Source: Fibrobacter succinogenes
GTDB taxonomy: Bacteria; Fibrobacterota; Fibrobacteria; Fibrobacterales; Fibrobacteraceae
DNA length: 48,233 bases
Assembly (NCBI GenBank): GCA_902768325.1
Contig: CACXKY010000003.1
Span: 1 to 48,233 of the forward strand
Reading direction: 5' to 3'
Positions 23,315 to 31,687 of this stretch are shown here, one piece after another. The notes below the pieces were generated by a model. The model was not told the DNA's origin, did no database searches, and was given only the letters and a program-made list of their open reading frames with translations. Each line of letters starts with the position of its first letter. Within the stretch, counting starts at the first letter, position 1. The translations under genes were made by a program, and so were the position numbers.

Positions 23315-24151
23315 GTGGAACCGATATTCGAATATACCGACTATAGGGAATGGCTGAGGGATGCGTTCGACGATTTTAAGAAACGCAAGTCCGTCATTTC
23401 TTGGCGCTATATGGCGATGAAGCTGGGAGCGGATCCCGGCAACTTGTTGCGTGTTTCCCAGAGCAAGATCCACCTGACCCTTTCTCTTGTGAAACCCATG
23501 GCGGAGTTCTTCGAGTTGAACGAGAAGGAAACGGCCTACTGGGTGGAACTCGTGTATTTCGGCCGTGCCAAGACGGACGCCGAAGCGCTGAACCATTACG
23601 AAAAGATGCAGATGCTCAAGGGAATCCCCCTGAAGCGCCTTGCGAAGAAGGAACTGGAGTTCTACCGCCACTGGTATTGCAACGCTATCCGTTCCATTAT
23701 CGGCATTTGCAAGTTCAAAGACGACTACGAGGGCCTGGCGGAGAGCTGTACGCCCCCAATTTCTGTCGAAGAGGCAAAAAGTGCCGTCAAACTTTTGTAT
23801 GATTTAAATATGATTTCACGGGATAGGGATGGATTTTGGAAGGTGAACGACACCTTCGTGAGCACTGGTGGCAACTGGCGTTCCGAAGCGGTCCGTACTT
23901 TCCAGAAAGAGACGGTGCGCCTTGCAGGCGAATCGTTGGAGCGCCATGCTCCGCCTCTGCGCGATATCAGCACCGTGACGATGACGTTCAAGATGGACGA
24001 AATCGCGTTGATCCGTGAAAAGATTAAGGAATTCCGCAGTGAGCTCTTGCGCATGTCGCAGGAAGGCTCCGGCGATGACACCGTGTTCCAGCTGAACGTT
24101 CAGCTGTTCCCGATTGCATTTGCAAAGAAGTTACAGGGAGGCGCAAAATGA
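23315..24151 (+). CDS. TIGR02147-family protein (pair 1, upstream member)
   Basis: GTG 23315 was chosen because GAGGA lies 8 bases upstream and the homologous gene at 40650 also begins GTG just before the shared PIFEYxDYR. The 278-residue product has no signal peptide or membrane helix and is mostly helical. A helix-turn-helix-like stretch is near the start (SWRYMAMKLGADPGNLLRV), and the C-terminus ends in a conserved LNxQLFP motif. TIGR02147 is a paralogous family of unknown function known from Fibrobacter and Bdellovibrio; a DNA-binding role is suspected but unproven. The last codons (QGG) also encode the ribosome-binding site of the lipoprotein gene that overlaps by 4 bases. Confidence 0.88.
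   Translation: MEPIFEYTDYREWLRDAFDDFKKRKSVISWRYMAMKLGADPGNLLRVSQSKIHLTLSLVKPMAEFFELNEKETAYWVELVYFGRAKTDAEALNHYEKMQMLKGIPLKRLAKKELEFYRHWYCNAIRSIIGICKFKDDYEGLAESCTPPISVEEAKSAVKLLYDLNMISRDRDGFWKVNDTFVSTGGNWRSEAVRTFQKETVRLAGESLERHAPPLRDISTVTMTFKMDEIALIREKIKEFRSELLRMSQEGSGDDTVFQLNVQLFPIAFAKKLQGGAK
24134..24141 (+). promoter_or_regulatory. Ribosome-binding site embedded in the TIGR02147 C-terminus
   Basis: CAGGGAGG, a strong Shine-Dalgarno sequence 6 bases before ATG 24148, lies in the Gln-Gly-Gly codons at the end of the upstream gene. The same octamer in the same codons occurs at 41460-41467. Confidence 0.75.
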
Positions 24152-25842
24152 AAAGGCTAGCGCTTCTCCTTAGCATGCTTGGCCTCGTATGCTGTTCTAC
24201 CGGAACGAACGATGAACTCGCCGGTGGTCCGGGTAGCGAGACTACAAACGGTGTCGTTGCGATGGTCAACGGTAGTCCTGCCTCGTATGCGGGCGTAGCC
24301 TTGCGCAAGGTCAACTTTAAGGTTGATGAACTCGTTCCGGAAAATGCAATTGTCCAGCCGGACAACTATGCGAACGAGGACGGTAACTTTACTCTGGAAT
24401 ACGATTCTGCCGGAACGTTCCGCTTGACGGTGGTCCATGGCGGTTCCGCCTTCACGAAGGTGGTGTCGGGCAGCGAAATGGCCAACATGGATACGGTGGT
24501 ATTGGAACCGACGGGCTCCGTGGCCGGCTCCGTGAATGTTCCCAAGGGTTCCGGATTCGTTTGGGTGGGCGTCCACGGGATGGACGTGATGGTCAAGTCC
24601 GACTCGGCCGGACAGTTCTCCCTGCCGCAACTTCCGTCTACGGATTCGCTGGATATTTACTTTGTTCGCAACGACAAGGAATCGGTCTTCAACTCGGTCG
24701 GTGTAAAGCCGGAAGCTTACCAGACTACGATTGTCGAGGTGGAAGGCGATATTCCCGAAGGGATGTCCCAGTTCGTGGCGCTTGTCGATGGCAAACCGGC
24801 CATGTATGCCATGATGTCCATGCGTCCGGTGGACTTCCGCGTCGAAAAGGCTTCGATTGAAAATGCGGCCATTGTGGCCGACTACTTTGCAGATGTTTCT
24901 GGAAAGGTTCTGTTCGACCTCCCGGATTCGGGCGATGTACGCCTGACGGTGGTGCAGTCCGGCTATGCTTTCTCCAAGATTCTGTCGGCTGAAGAAGTGG
25001 CTGAACTGGATACGGTTGAACTGACGGCCATGTCCAACATTCAGAGCAAGGTAACGCTGAGCACGAACGCCAAACATGCGTGGGTCGGCGTGACGGGCCT
25101 CGATGTTCTGGTCAAGACCGATAAGTCGGGTAAGTTCTCGCTGCCGCTGCTCCCGGCGGGCGATACGCTGGAACTCTATATGGCGACGGCGTCTTTCGAC
25201 AGCGTCTATGTGACAGAAAAGATTCTGCTTGATCCGGGCGTGACGGAGTTCTATTCCCCGGTGAAAGTCTTGAGCGATTTTGAAGAAGATTCCCTGACGG
25301 GCGCCTGGTATTTCAGTGCGGACAAGATCGGTTCTTCGATTACGTATGGCGGCAAGACCATTTCGGGCAAGAGTAACGACGCGGCTTACCCGTCGTTGAG
25401 TGTCACTGTGCCCAATGCGAAGGATTCTGTTCGCGGCGGAGTGTTCTATGGCAAGTACAGCATGTTCCCCGACGATAACGCCTGGGTGCTTGTCGGAACG
25501 ATGTTCGGAGATTCCTCCTGGAACTTCTCGGAACTGGATTCAATTTCGTTCAGGATCAAGGGCAAGGGCCAGGTCCGCGTGACTTTGGAACGCTGGGATA
25601 CCATTTCGGAAATGTTCGGTTCTGCTGAAAAGGCCGCGAGCGGATGGATGGACATGAGTGCCTCCAAGTGGACGAAATTCGTGATCAAGCCGACGGACCT
25701 CTGTTACACTGCCCAGGACGTTCCTAACTGCGCTTCCTCTTGGGAATCCATCAAGAGCCATGTCCAGCAGATGCACGTATTCGTAAGGGGCGGCTCCGAA
25801 TTCTACCTGGACGATATTCGCCTCTACGGCGCGCTTTTCTAG
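24148..25842 (+). CDS. Lipoprotein with two repeated beta domains and a CBM11-like domain (pair 1)
   Basis: The 564-residue protein has a lipoprotein signal (MKRLALLLSMLGLVCC, Cys at 15-16). Two tandem repeats follow, each with VDG/VNG-x-PA-x-YA, a DFRV/NFKVDEL stretch and WVGVxGxDVxVKxDxxGxFSLPxLP (about residues 35-180 and 210-360), resembling carboxypeptidase-regulatory-like domains. The C-terminal 190 residues (from VLSDFEEDSLTGAW to FYLDDIRLYG) look like a CBM11/CIA30 galactose-binding fold. The start overlaps the regulator stop (ATGA). It is probably surface-exposed and sugar-binding, under control of the paired protein (inference). Confidence 0.85.
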   Translation: MKRLALLLSMLGLVCCSTGTNDELAGGPGSETTNGVVAMVNGSPASYAGVALRKVNFKVDELVPENAIVQPDNYANEDGNFTLEYDSAGTFRLTVVHGGSAFTKVVSGSEMANMDTVVLEPTGSVAGSVNVPKGSGFVWVGVHGMDVMVKSDSAGQFSLPQLPSTDSLDIYFVRNDKESVFNSVGVKPEAYQTTIVEVEGDIPEGMSQFVALVDGKPAMYAMMSMRPVDFRVEKASIENAAIVADYFADVSGKVLFDLPDSGDVRLTVVQSGYAFSKILSAEEVAELDTVELTAMSNIQSKVTLSTNAKHAWVGVTGLDVLVKTDKSGKFSLPLLPAGDTLELYMATASFDSVYVTEKILLDPGVTEFYSPVKVLSDFEEDSLTGAWYFSADKIGSSITYGGKTISGKSNDAAYPSLSVTVPNAKDSVRGGVFYGKYSMFPDDNAWVLVGTMFGDSSWNFSELDSISFRIKGKGQVRVTLERWDTISEMFGSAEKAASGWMDMSASKWTKFVIKPTDLCYTAQDVPNCASSWESIKSHVQQMHVFVRGGSEFYLDDIRLYGALF

Positions 25843-25875
25843 CGAAATCGCTCTCCAAGGACACTGTGAATTAAG

Positions 25876-25883
25876 TATCTTTG
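25876..25883 (+). promoter_or_regulatory. TAnnTTTG box (TATCTTTG) 6 nt before a start codon
   Basis: TATCTTTG fits the consensus exactly and ends 6 bases before the ATG at 25890. Transcription would start within about a base or two of the ATG, so the head of the isoprenoid operon may be leaderless. Confidence 0.55.
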
Positions 25884-25889
25884 GTCTGT

Positions 25890-26777
25890 ATGGAATCCAT
25901 TGAAAAACAATCTGCTATTGCCCAGGATTATCTCTCCCGCATCGCCAAAGAAGCGGAAGCTAAATTTGATGAACACCTCCCTCCTGTAACGGACCGCCCG
26001 TGCCGACTGCACGAGGCTATGCGCTATTCTATGTTTGCGGGCGGCAAGCGCCTGCGTCCCGGTCTCGCCAAGGCTACCTTCGATATGTTTGGCGGCACGG
26101 GCGACAAGATTTGGCTTGCGACGAGTGCGCTTGAAATGCTCCACACGTTCAGCCTTATCCATGACGACCTTCCGTGCGTCGATAACGACGACTACCGCCG
26201 CGGCAAGCTTACGAGCCACAAGAAGTTCGGCGAAGCGACGGCCGTGATGGCGGGCGATGCGCTCTGTATCCAGGCGTTCGAACTGATGGGCCGTGCCGGC
26301 AATGCGAAGGCGATTGAAGTCCTGGCGCGCCTGTTGGGTACGTACGGCATGATCGGTGGCGAGATGACGGACATAGAGTGCGAAGGCAAGGAAGTCGATC
26401 TCGAGATTGTCGACTACATTCATTACCACAAGACGGCGGCCCTCATCGAGGCGTCTCTGCTGGTGGGCGCCCTCCTTGCCGGTGCAAGCGAGAGCGATAT
26501 GGAAATTATCCGCAAGTATGGCCGCTCCATCGGCCTTGCCTTCCAGATTGTCGACGACATCCTGGATATCGTCTCGACGACCGAGGAACTGGGCAAGGAT
26601 GCCGGTTCCGACATCGAGAAGGGGAAGGCGACCTATCCGTCCATCGTTGGGCTCGAAAAGTCCAGGGAACGCGCCAAGGAACTCTACGAGGAATCCATCC
26701 GCGTTCTCGACGGCCTCCACTACGATACGCAGATTCTCCGCGCTATCGCAGCATTCATCATTACCCGGGTTAAGTAA
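25890..26777 (+). CDS. ispA: Geranyl/farnesyl (polyprenyl) diphosphate synthase
   Basis: The 295-residue cytosolic enzyme condenses isopentenyl diphosphate with allylic diphosphates. It shows the first Asp-rich motif DDLPCVD (D92, D93, D98) followed by NDDYRRGK, the second motif FQIVDDILDI near residue 217, GGKRLRP at 51-57 and HKTAALI. The two-residue insertion in the first Asp-rich motif and the length match bacterial IspA-type short-chain enzymes; a geranylgeranyl synthase with the same layout cannot be excluded. ATG 25890 fits the usual N-terminal length. The stop overlaps dxs (TAATG), which places both in one isoprenoid-precursor operon. Confidence 0.93.
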   Translation: MESIEKQSAIAQDYLSRIAKEAEAKFDEHLPPVTDRPCRLHEAMRYSMFAGGKRLRPGLAKATFDMFGGTGDKIWLATSALEMLHTFSLIHDDLPCVDNDDYRRGKLTSHKKFGEATAVMAGDALCIQAFELMGRAGNAKAIEVLARLLGTYGMIGGEMTDIECEGKEVDLEIVDYIHYHKTAALIEASLLVGALLAGASESDMEIIRKYGRSIGLAFQIVDDILDIVSTTEELGKDAGSDIEKGKATYPSIVGLEKSRERAKELYEESIRVLDGLHYDTQILRAIAAFIITRVK

Positions 26778-28645
26778 TGGATTTAAAAGACGTAAAGTCC
26801 CCCCAGGACATCAAGCACTGTTCCGTCGAGGAACTCAACGGCCTGGCTACCCAGGTCCGCGAGACCATTATCGGGCAGGTTGCAAAGCACGGAGGCCACC
26901 TGGCTTCCAGCTTGGGTGTCGTGGAGCTGACTTTGGCCCTCCACTATGTGTTCAATGCTCCTGAAGACAAGATTGTCTGGGACGTGGGCCACCAGGCCTA
27001 TGTGCACAAGCTTTTGACGGGGCGCTATGACCGCTTCGGTACGCTTCGCCAGCAGGGCGGTATTTCCGGGTTCCTCAAGAGGAACGAAAGCGAATACGAC
27101 TGCTTCGGTGCGGGGCATGCCACGACGTCCATTTCGGCGGCGCTCGGCTTTGCGGTGGCCCGTAACCAGCTGGGGCGCAACAACAATGTCGTCGCGGTTA
27201 TCGGTGACGGCTCCATGACCGGCGGTATGGCGTACGAAGCCCTCAACAATGCGGGCCTTTCGAAACAGAACATGACGATCATCTTGAACGATAACAAGAT
27301 GAGTATCGCCCCGAACGTTGGCGGGTTCAGCAAGTACTTGAACCGCGTGATTTCGGACCCGATGTACAACAAGATGCGTTCCGACTTGGATCGCCTGATG
27401 AAACGCCTCCCGGGCGTTCTCGGAAGCCGCTTCCGCGACCTCTTCTTGCAGGCGGAATCGGCGGCCAAGAACGCGGTGAAACCCGGCGCCTTCTTCGAAG
27501 ACCTGGGCATCCGTTATTTTGGACCGATTGACGGCCACGACATCAACGAACTGATCATGATTCTTGAGCGCGTGAAGGCCCAGCCGGGGCCGTGCATTGT
27601 TCACGTGCTTACCGAAAAGGGCCGCGGCTTGGATGCCGCCGAGAAGAACCCGACCAAGTTCCACGGGTGCGGCCCGTTCGACCCGGAAAGCGGCCTCCCG
27701 CTGGCGCCGGGCAGCAAGAATCCTTCGCTTACCAGCGTGTTTGGCAAGACTTTGCTCGAACTCGCGAAGAAGGACAAGCGCATTTTAGGTATTACGGCTG
27801 CGATGCCCACGGGCTGTGGATTGGACATCGTGGCAAAGGAACTCCCGGACCGCGTGATAGACGTGGGCATTGCCGAGGAACATGCGGTGACATTTGCCGC
27901 GGGCCTCGCTTGTGACGGGATTGTCCCGGTCGTAGCGATTTATTCCTCCTTCATGCAGAGGGCCTACGACCAGATTATGCATGATGTAGCCCTCCAGAAC
28001 CTGCATGTCGTGTTCGTCCTCGACCGCGCGGGATTGGTGGGCGCAGACGGCCCGACGCACCATGGCGCCTTCGACTTGTCGTTCTTGCGTACTGTACCGG
28101 GAATGACGATCATGGCGCCCAGTGACGAAAACGAACTCAGGGATATGATGACGGCGGCTATCGATATGAAGGGACCTGTCGCCATCCGCTACCCCCGTGG
28201 GACTGCCTTGGCGGAAGAAATGCTTCCTCCGGCAGCGACCTTCGATGCAAAACTCCCGAAGGTCATAGAACAGGGCAAGGATATCCTGCTTCTCGGGGCA
28301 GGGTTCATGACAAACGAACTGAAGAAAACGTCAAAGATTCTCAAGGAACACGGATACAACCCGACGCTCGTGGATGCCCGTTTCATCAAGCCGCTGGACG
28401 AGGAATGCTATCGCGGCCTGTTCGAGAACCACAAGGTCGTTGTCACCCTGGAAGACAATACCCGTATCGGCGGCTACGGCTCCGCGGTCATGGAACTGAT
28501 GCAAGACCTCGGTTTCACGGACAAGGAGCTGTTCCGTTTCGGCCTCCCGGACCATTTTGTGGAACAGGGGGATATCCCGAGTCTGTATAAACTATTGAAA
28601 ATTGACGGTGAATCCGTTGCAAACCAGTTGATGGAAAAATTATGA
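26777..28645 (+). CDS. dxs: 1-deoxy-D-xylulose-5-phosphate synthase
   Basis: The 622-residue thiamine-diphosphate enzyme makes DXP from pyruvate and glyceraldehyde 3-phosphate, the entry step of the MEP isoprenoid pathway. Visible motifs are WDVGHQAYVHKLLTGR (residues 68-83), FGAGHATTSISAALG, the TPP-binding GDGSMTGGMAYEALNNAG (from 143) and NDNKMSIAPNVGG, the catalytic Glu region in AEEHAVTFAAGLA, and DRAGLVGADGPTHHG with FD. Length and order are normal. It starts within the ispA stop codon and its own stop overlaps the next start (ATGA), so translation of the cluster is coupled. Confidence 0.97.
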   Translation: MDLKDVKSPQDIKHCSVEELNGLATQVRETIIGQVAKHGGHLASSLGVVELTLALHYVFNAPEDKIVWDVGHQAYVHKLLTGRYDRFGTLRQQGGISGFLKRNESEYDCFGAGHATTSISAALGFAVARNQLGRNNNVVAVIGDGSMTGGMAYEALNNAGLSKQNMTIILNDNKMSIAPNVGGFSKYLNRVISDPMYNKMRSDLDRLMKRLPGVLGSRFRDLFLQAESAAKNAVKPGAFFEDLGIRYFGPIDGHDINELIMILERVKAQPGPCIVHVLTEKGRGLDAAEKNPTKFHGCGPFDPESGLPLAPGSKNPSLTSVFGKTLLELAKKDKRILGITAAMPTGCGLDIVAKELPDRVIDVGIAEEHAVTFAAGLACDGIVPVVAIYSSFMQRAYDQIMHDVALQNLHVVFVLDRAGLVGADGPTHHGAFDLSFLRTVPGMTIMAPSDENELRDMMTAAIDMKGPVAIRYPRGTALAEEMLPPAATFDAKLPKVIEQGKDILLLGAGFMTNELKKTSKILKEHGYNPTLVDARFIKPLDEECYRGLFENHKVVVTLEDNTRIGGYGSAVMELMQDLGFTDKELFRFGLPDHFVEQGDIPSLYKLLKIDGESVANQLMEKL

Positions 28646-29850
28646 GCGAAGAACAGAAACGCACAGTGAAGATGACCTTGAACCACAAGTTCGGCGTGAG
28701 CGAAAAGAGGGACGAACGTCGCCCCCGTCGTGACGATTCCTCCCGTGATGGAGTGAGTGCCGGTGAACGCCCGTTCCGTGGCGATCGCCCCCGTGGAGTC
28801 CGTGGACTCCGTGAAGATGGCAGCCGCCACGAAGGCGAACCGCGTTTTGACCGCGAACGCCGTCCGCGCCGCTTTGGCGACAAGCCGTTCGGTGGCCGTG
28901 GTGGCCGTTTTGGCCGTGACCGCCGTGACGCCCGTGAAGGCGCTCGCGATGAACGTTTCCCGGTGTACCGCCAGCGCCCCGAACAGAAGGCCGAACTGGT
29001 TGACGAGAATTTGGATGAAGCCGCCCTGGAAGCACGCGCTGCCCAGGCGGAACAGGTTCCGGAATCTGCTTCCAACCCGCCTTGGTTCCGCAAGCTGCTT
29101 GCGCTGACGACCGAAAAGGGCCGTGAACGCGAAGGCAAGTTCCTCGGTGAAGGCGTCCATGTCGTGGAAGAACTCGTGTCGAAGCACCGCGAAATCGTCA
29201 TCGCCGTCTATGCGGTGGAAGGCTTCGAGAACGAAGAACTCATTGAAAAGATTAACGAAGCGGAAATTACACTCCATGTGCTGACTGCCGAACAGATGAA
29301 ACAGCTCTCTTCGACGGTCACGACGCAGGGCATCATTGCCTACTGCCGTATCGCGAATACGAAGCCCGTCTACGAGACGAGCCGCAGCGTGCTGACGCTG
29401 GTCGACGCGGTCCAGGATCCGGGTAACCTCGGTACGCTTTTCCGCACGAGCCTCGGTTTCGGTTCCGGTGGCATGGTCCTCGGCCGTGGTACCGTGAGCC
29501 CGTTCAACCCGAAGGTGGTCCGCGGTTCCTCGGGCACGTTCCTGCGTGTTCCCTTCGAATTCGACATCGACCTGGTGGACCACATCAACTTCTTGCGCAG
29601 CAAGGGCTATACCATCATCGCGACCGACCTGCATGCACGTCAGACGCTCAAGGACATCCCGTCCCACAAGCTTCGCAAGATGGCGTTCCTCGTGGGTAAC
29701 GAAGGCGCGGGTACGAACCAGTACCTCATCGAACTCGCCGACGAAACGGTGAAGATCCCGATGAGCAGCGAACTTGAATCCCTCAACGTTTCTGTGGCAC
29801 ACGGCATCTTGAGCTACGAAGCCGCCCAGATCCAGGAGGACCTCAAGTAA
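28642..29850 (+). CDS. TrmH/SpoU-family RNA 2'-O-methyltransferase with Arg-rich N-terminal tail
   Basis: The C-terminal 290 residues are a SPOUT methyltransferase: substrate-binding domain (about 120-220) and the three TrmH motifs GNLGTLFR (G261-R268), FLVGNEGAG, and PMSSELESLNVSVAHGILSYE. It would transfer a methyl group from S-adenosylmethionine to a ribose in rRNA or tRNA. The first 110 residues are unusual, being rich in Arg, Gly and Asp with RGG/RPRR/RDRR clusters and probably disordered; they may bind RNA. The start overlaps dxs (ATGA) and the stop overlaps pyrF (TAATG). The exact RNA target cannot be assigned. Confidence 0.92.
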   Translation: MSEEQKRTVKMTLNHKFGVSEKRDERRPRRDDSSRDGVSAGERPFRGDRPRGVRGLREDGSRHEGEPRFDRERRPRRFGDKPFGGRGGRFGRDRRDAREGARDERFPVYRQRPEQKAELVDENLDEAALEARAAQAEQVPESASNPPWFRKLLALTTEKGREREGKFLGEGVHVVEELVSKHREIVIAVYAVEGFENEELIEKINEAEITLHVLTAEQMKQLSSTVTTQGIIAYCRIANTKPVYETSRSVLTLVDAVQDPGNLGTLFRTSLGFGSGGMVLGRGTVSPFNPKVVRGSSGTFLRVPFEFDIDLVDHINFLRSKGYTIIATDLHARQTLKDIPSHKLRKMAFLVGNEGAGTNQYLIELADETVKIPMSSELESLNVSVAHGILSYEAAQIQEDLK

Positions 29851-30746
29851 TGGCGAACTTTCACGAACGTCTAGAACAGCGCATCCAGAAGTGCGGCAAC
29901 CCGATTTGCCTGGGGATGGACCCTGTCCTCAAGCTAATCGACCCTTGTGTTTCCGCAAGTTCGAACGAAGAAAAGATCAAGCGCTTCTACCTTGAGATTT
30001 TGGAATGCGCGCTGCGCCGTAACGTGCAGCCCGCGGTCGTGAAACCGAACAGCGCCTATTACGAATGCGTCAGCGTGCAGGCGATGCTTGTGCTCCAGGA
30101 ACTGATTGCCGCTTACAGGAGCGCAGGAATCCCCGTGGTGCTCGATGCCAAGCGCGGTGATATCGGCAAGTCGAGCGCCGCCTATGCGACGGCCGCCTAC
30201 GATGTGTACGGCGCCGACGCGGTGACGGTTTCGCCTTGGATGGGCTCTGATTCCGTCGGTCCGTTTGTGCGCGAGAATTCCGAGAACGGTGCCTACGTGC
30301 TGCTCCGTACGAGCAACAAGGGCGCCCACGATTTCCAGGACATGAGCGTTGTCCGCAGTGACGACCCGCGCGATGTCGCGAGCGCCTTCTACTCCGTTGC
30401 AGACAAGATTTTTGAATGGGACGGAAGCCTCGGTTACTTCGGAGCCGTGGTCGGTGCGACCCATCCTGAAGAACTGGAACAGATTACCGCCTACTGTGTT
30501 TCGAAGAAGCATGAAATCCCGTTCCTGATTCCTGGCGTTTCTATCCCGGGTGTGCCTGGTGGCCAGGGCGGTGACGCGAAGACGGTCCTGACCGCTATCG
30601 CCAATGGCGGTGGCAAGCGCAAGTTCCACGTGCTCAACAGCAGCAGCGGCCTCAATTTCGCCTGGCAGCGCAACAACACGTCGGCGAACTTCGCCAACGA
30701 CTGCATCGATTCTCTCGAAAGGCTCGCGGAGGCCTGCCAGTTCTAG
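29850..30746 (+). CDS. pyrF: Orotidine 5'-phosphate decarboxylase (type 2)
   Basis: The 298-residue cytosolic enzyme decarboxylates OMP to UMP, the last step of pyrimidine synthesis. The signature is VVLDAKRGDIGKSSAAYA with catalytic residues K101 and D104; GMDPVLKLID near residue 22, KPNSAYYE and the phosphate-binding IPGVSIPGVPGGQGGD region are also present. Length and the DAKRGDIG form place it in the type-2 (longer) subfamily. It overlaps the methyltransferase gene by one base, and a membrane protein gene follows within 10 bp. Confidence 0.96.
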   Translation: MANFHERLEQRIQKCGNPICLGMDPVLKLIDPCVSASSNEEKIKRFYLEILECALRRNVQPAVVKPNSAYYECVSVQAMLVLQELIAAYRSAGIPVVLDAKRGDIGKSSAAYATAAYDVYGADAVTVSPWMGSDSVGPFVRENSENGAYVLLRTSNKGAHDFQDMSVVRSDDPRDVASAFYSVADKIFEWDGSLGYFGAVVGATHPEELEQITAYCVSKKHEIPFLIPGVSIPGVPGGQGGDAKTVLTAIANGGGKRKFHVLNSSSGLNFAWQRNNTSANFANDCIDSLERLAEACQF

Positions 30747-30755
30747 GTGGCGTTT

Positions 30756-31634
30756 ATGCGTTTCCTGGTCGCTGTCATATTGTCTATCGCCGTTATCGCG
30801 GTGGCGTTCAATTTGGCAAAGCCGTTGCCGGGGACGAATTTCGATGAATCCTTCTTGCCGAAGGCGTCGTCGGTGAAGTATATCGCTGCCGGCAACGATG
30901 CCTCCGTGGCAGGGCTCTTCTGGATCAAGGGCCTTACCGAAATGGGAGAGAGTTTCCTTTCGGGCAAGGAGTACGCCTATCTGGGGCATGTGGCGAACTT
31001 GTGTACGGAACTCGATAGTTTGTTCTACACGCCGTACTATTTCGTGAGTGGCCTTTCGACCATGGATTCCAAGGATACCTCGGATTTCCAGGTGTTCCGC
31101 CGCGCCTTGAGGGTGTTTCCGGAAGACTGGAAGATTGCGGTCTCTTTCGCGCTGCGTCTTTCGAAAGGCCCTTATCCGGACAACCGCGCCGCTGCCGACG
31201 TGATGCGCCCGTATTTCGATTATCCCGACTCGACCATCCCTCCGCATATCCGCCTGATGTACCGCACGTTCGAACTGGACCAGGAACAGACGGAGACGGC
31301 GCTCGAGATGATTCTGAACGACTTGATGCAGCCGCGGTTCAAGAAGTTCCGTGCGGGCTTCTATAACAAAACGTTCCGCGTTCTCGGTTACAAGGGCGTC
31401 GGCGCGATAGAGCGTGATTCCACGACGTTCAACGATGTCAAGGAGACCATCGACCTCTTCGTTGAACGCAAGATTCCTCCGCAGATGGCGTTCAACCACT
31501 TGCTCTCTTTGAGGAAGGCCGAAGCGGTCAAACCTGTGGAACCGGCAGCCGATACCGTGGCATCCGTGGCGGATACGACTGCGGCAGCTGCGGACACGTC
31601 TGCAGCGGTTGCTGATACAACAGCAAACAACTAG
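30756..31634 (+). CDS. Membrane-anchored TPR-like protein, unknown function
   Basis: ATG 30756 is preferred over GTG 30747 because AGGTGG lies about 5 bases upstream. The 292-residue product has an N-terminal hydrophobic helix (RFLVAVILSIAVIAVAFNLA) acting as anchor or uncleaved signal. Helical repeats follow (SGKEYAYLGHVANLCTELDSLF, SDFQVFRRALRVFPEDWKIAVSFALRLSKG) and then a low-complexity Ala/Asp/Thr/Val tail of about 40 residues. No family was recognised beyond a likely TPR-type fold. Its stop codon lies inside a heptamer array shared with the convergent gene. Confidence 0.8.
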   Translation: MRFLVAVILSIAVIAVAFNLAKPLPGTNFDESFLPKASSVKYIAAGNDASVAGLFWIKGLTEMGESFLSGKEYAYLGHVANLCTELDSLFYTPYYFVSGLSTMDSKDTSDFQVFRRALRVFPEDWKIAVSFALRLSKGPYPDNRAAADVMRPYFDYPDSTIPPHIRLMYRTFELDQEQTETALEMILNDLMQPRFKKFRAGFYNKTFRVLGYKGVGAIERDSTTFNDVKETIDLFVERKIPPQMAFNHLLSLRKAEAVKPVEPAADTVASVADTTAAAADTSAAVADTTANN

Positions 31635-31687
31635 CGACTAACGGCTAGCGACAAATAACTAACAACCAATGACTAGCAACTAGTCTA
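31627..31687. repeat. Degenerate heptamer array between convergent genes
   Basis: Eight in-phase 7-mers run from 31627 to 31682: ACAACTA, GCGACTA, ACGGCTA, GCGACAA, ATAACTA, ACAACCA, ATGACTA, GCAACTA, then GTCTA. The consensus is close to GTGACTA. The array fills the whole gap between the two convergent stop codons and includes both of them (TAG at 31632-31634 on plus; CTA at 31685-31687 for minus). Stops occur in all six frames because of the 7-bp period. Confidence 0.75.
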
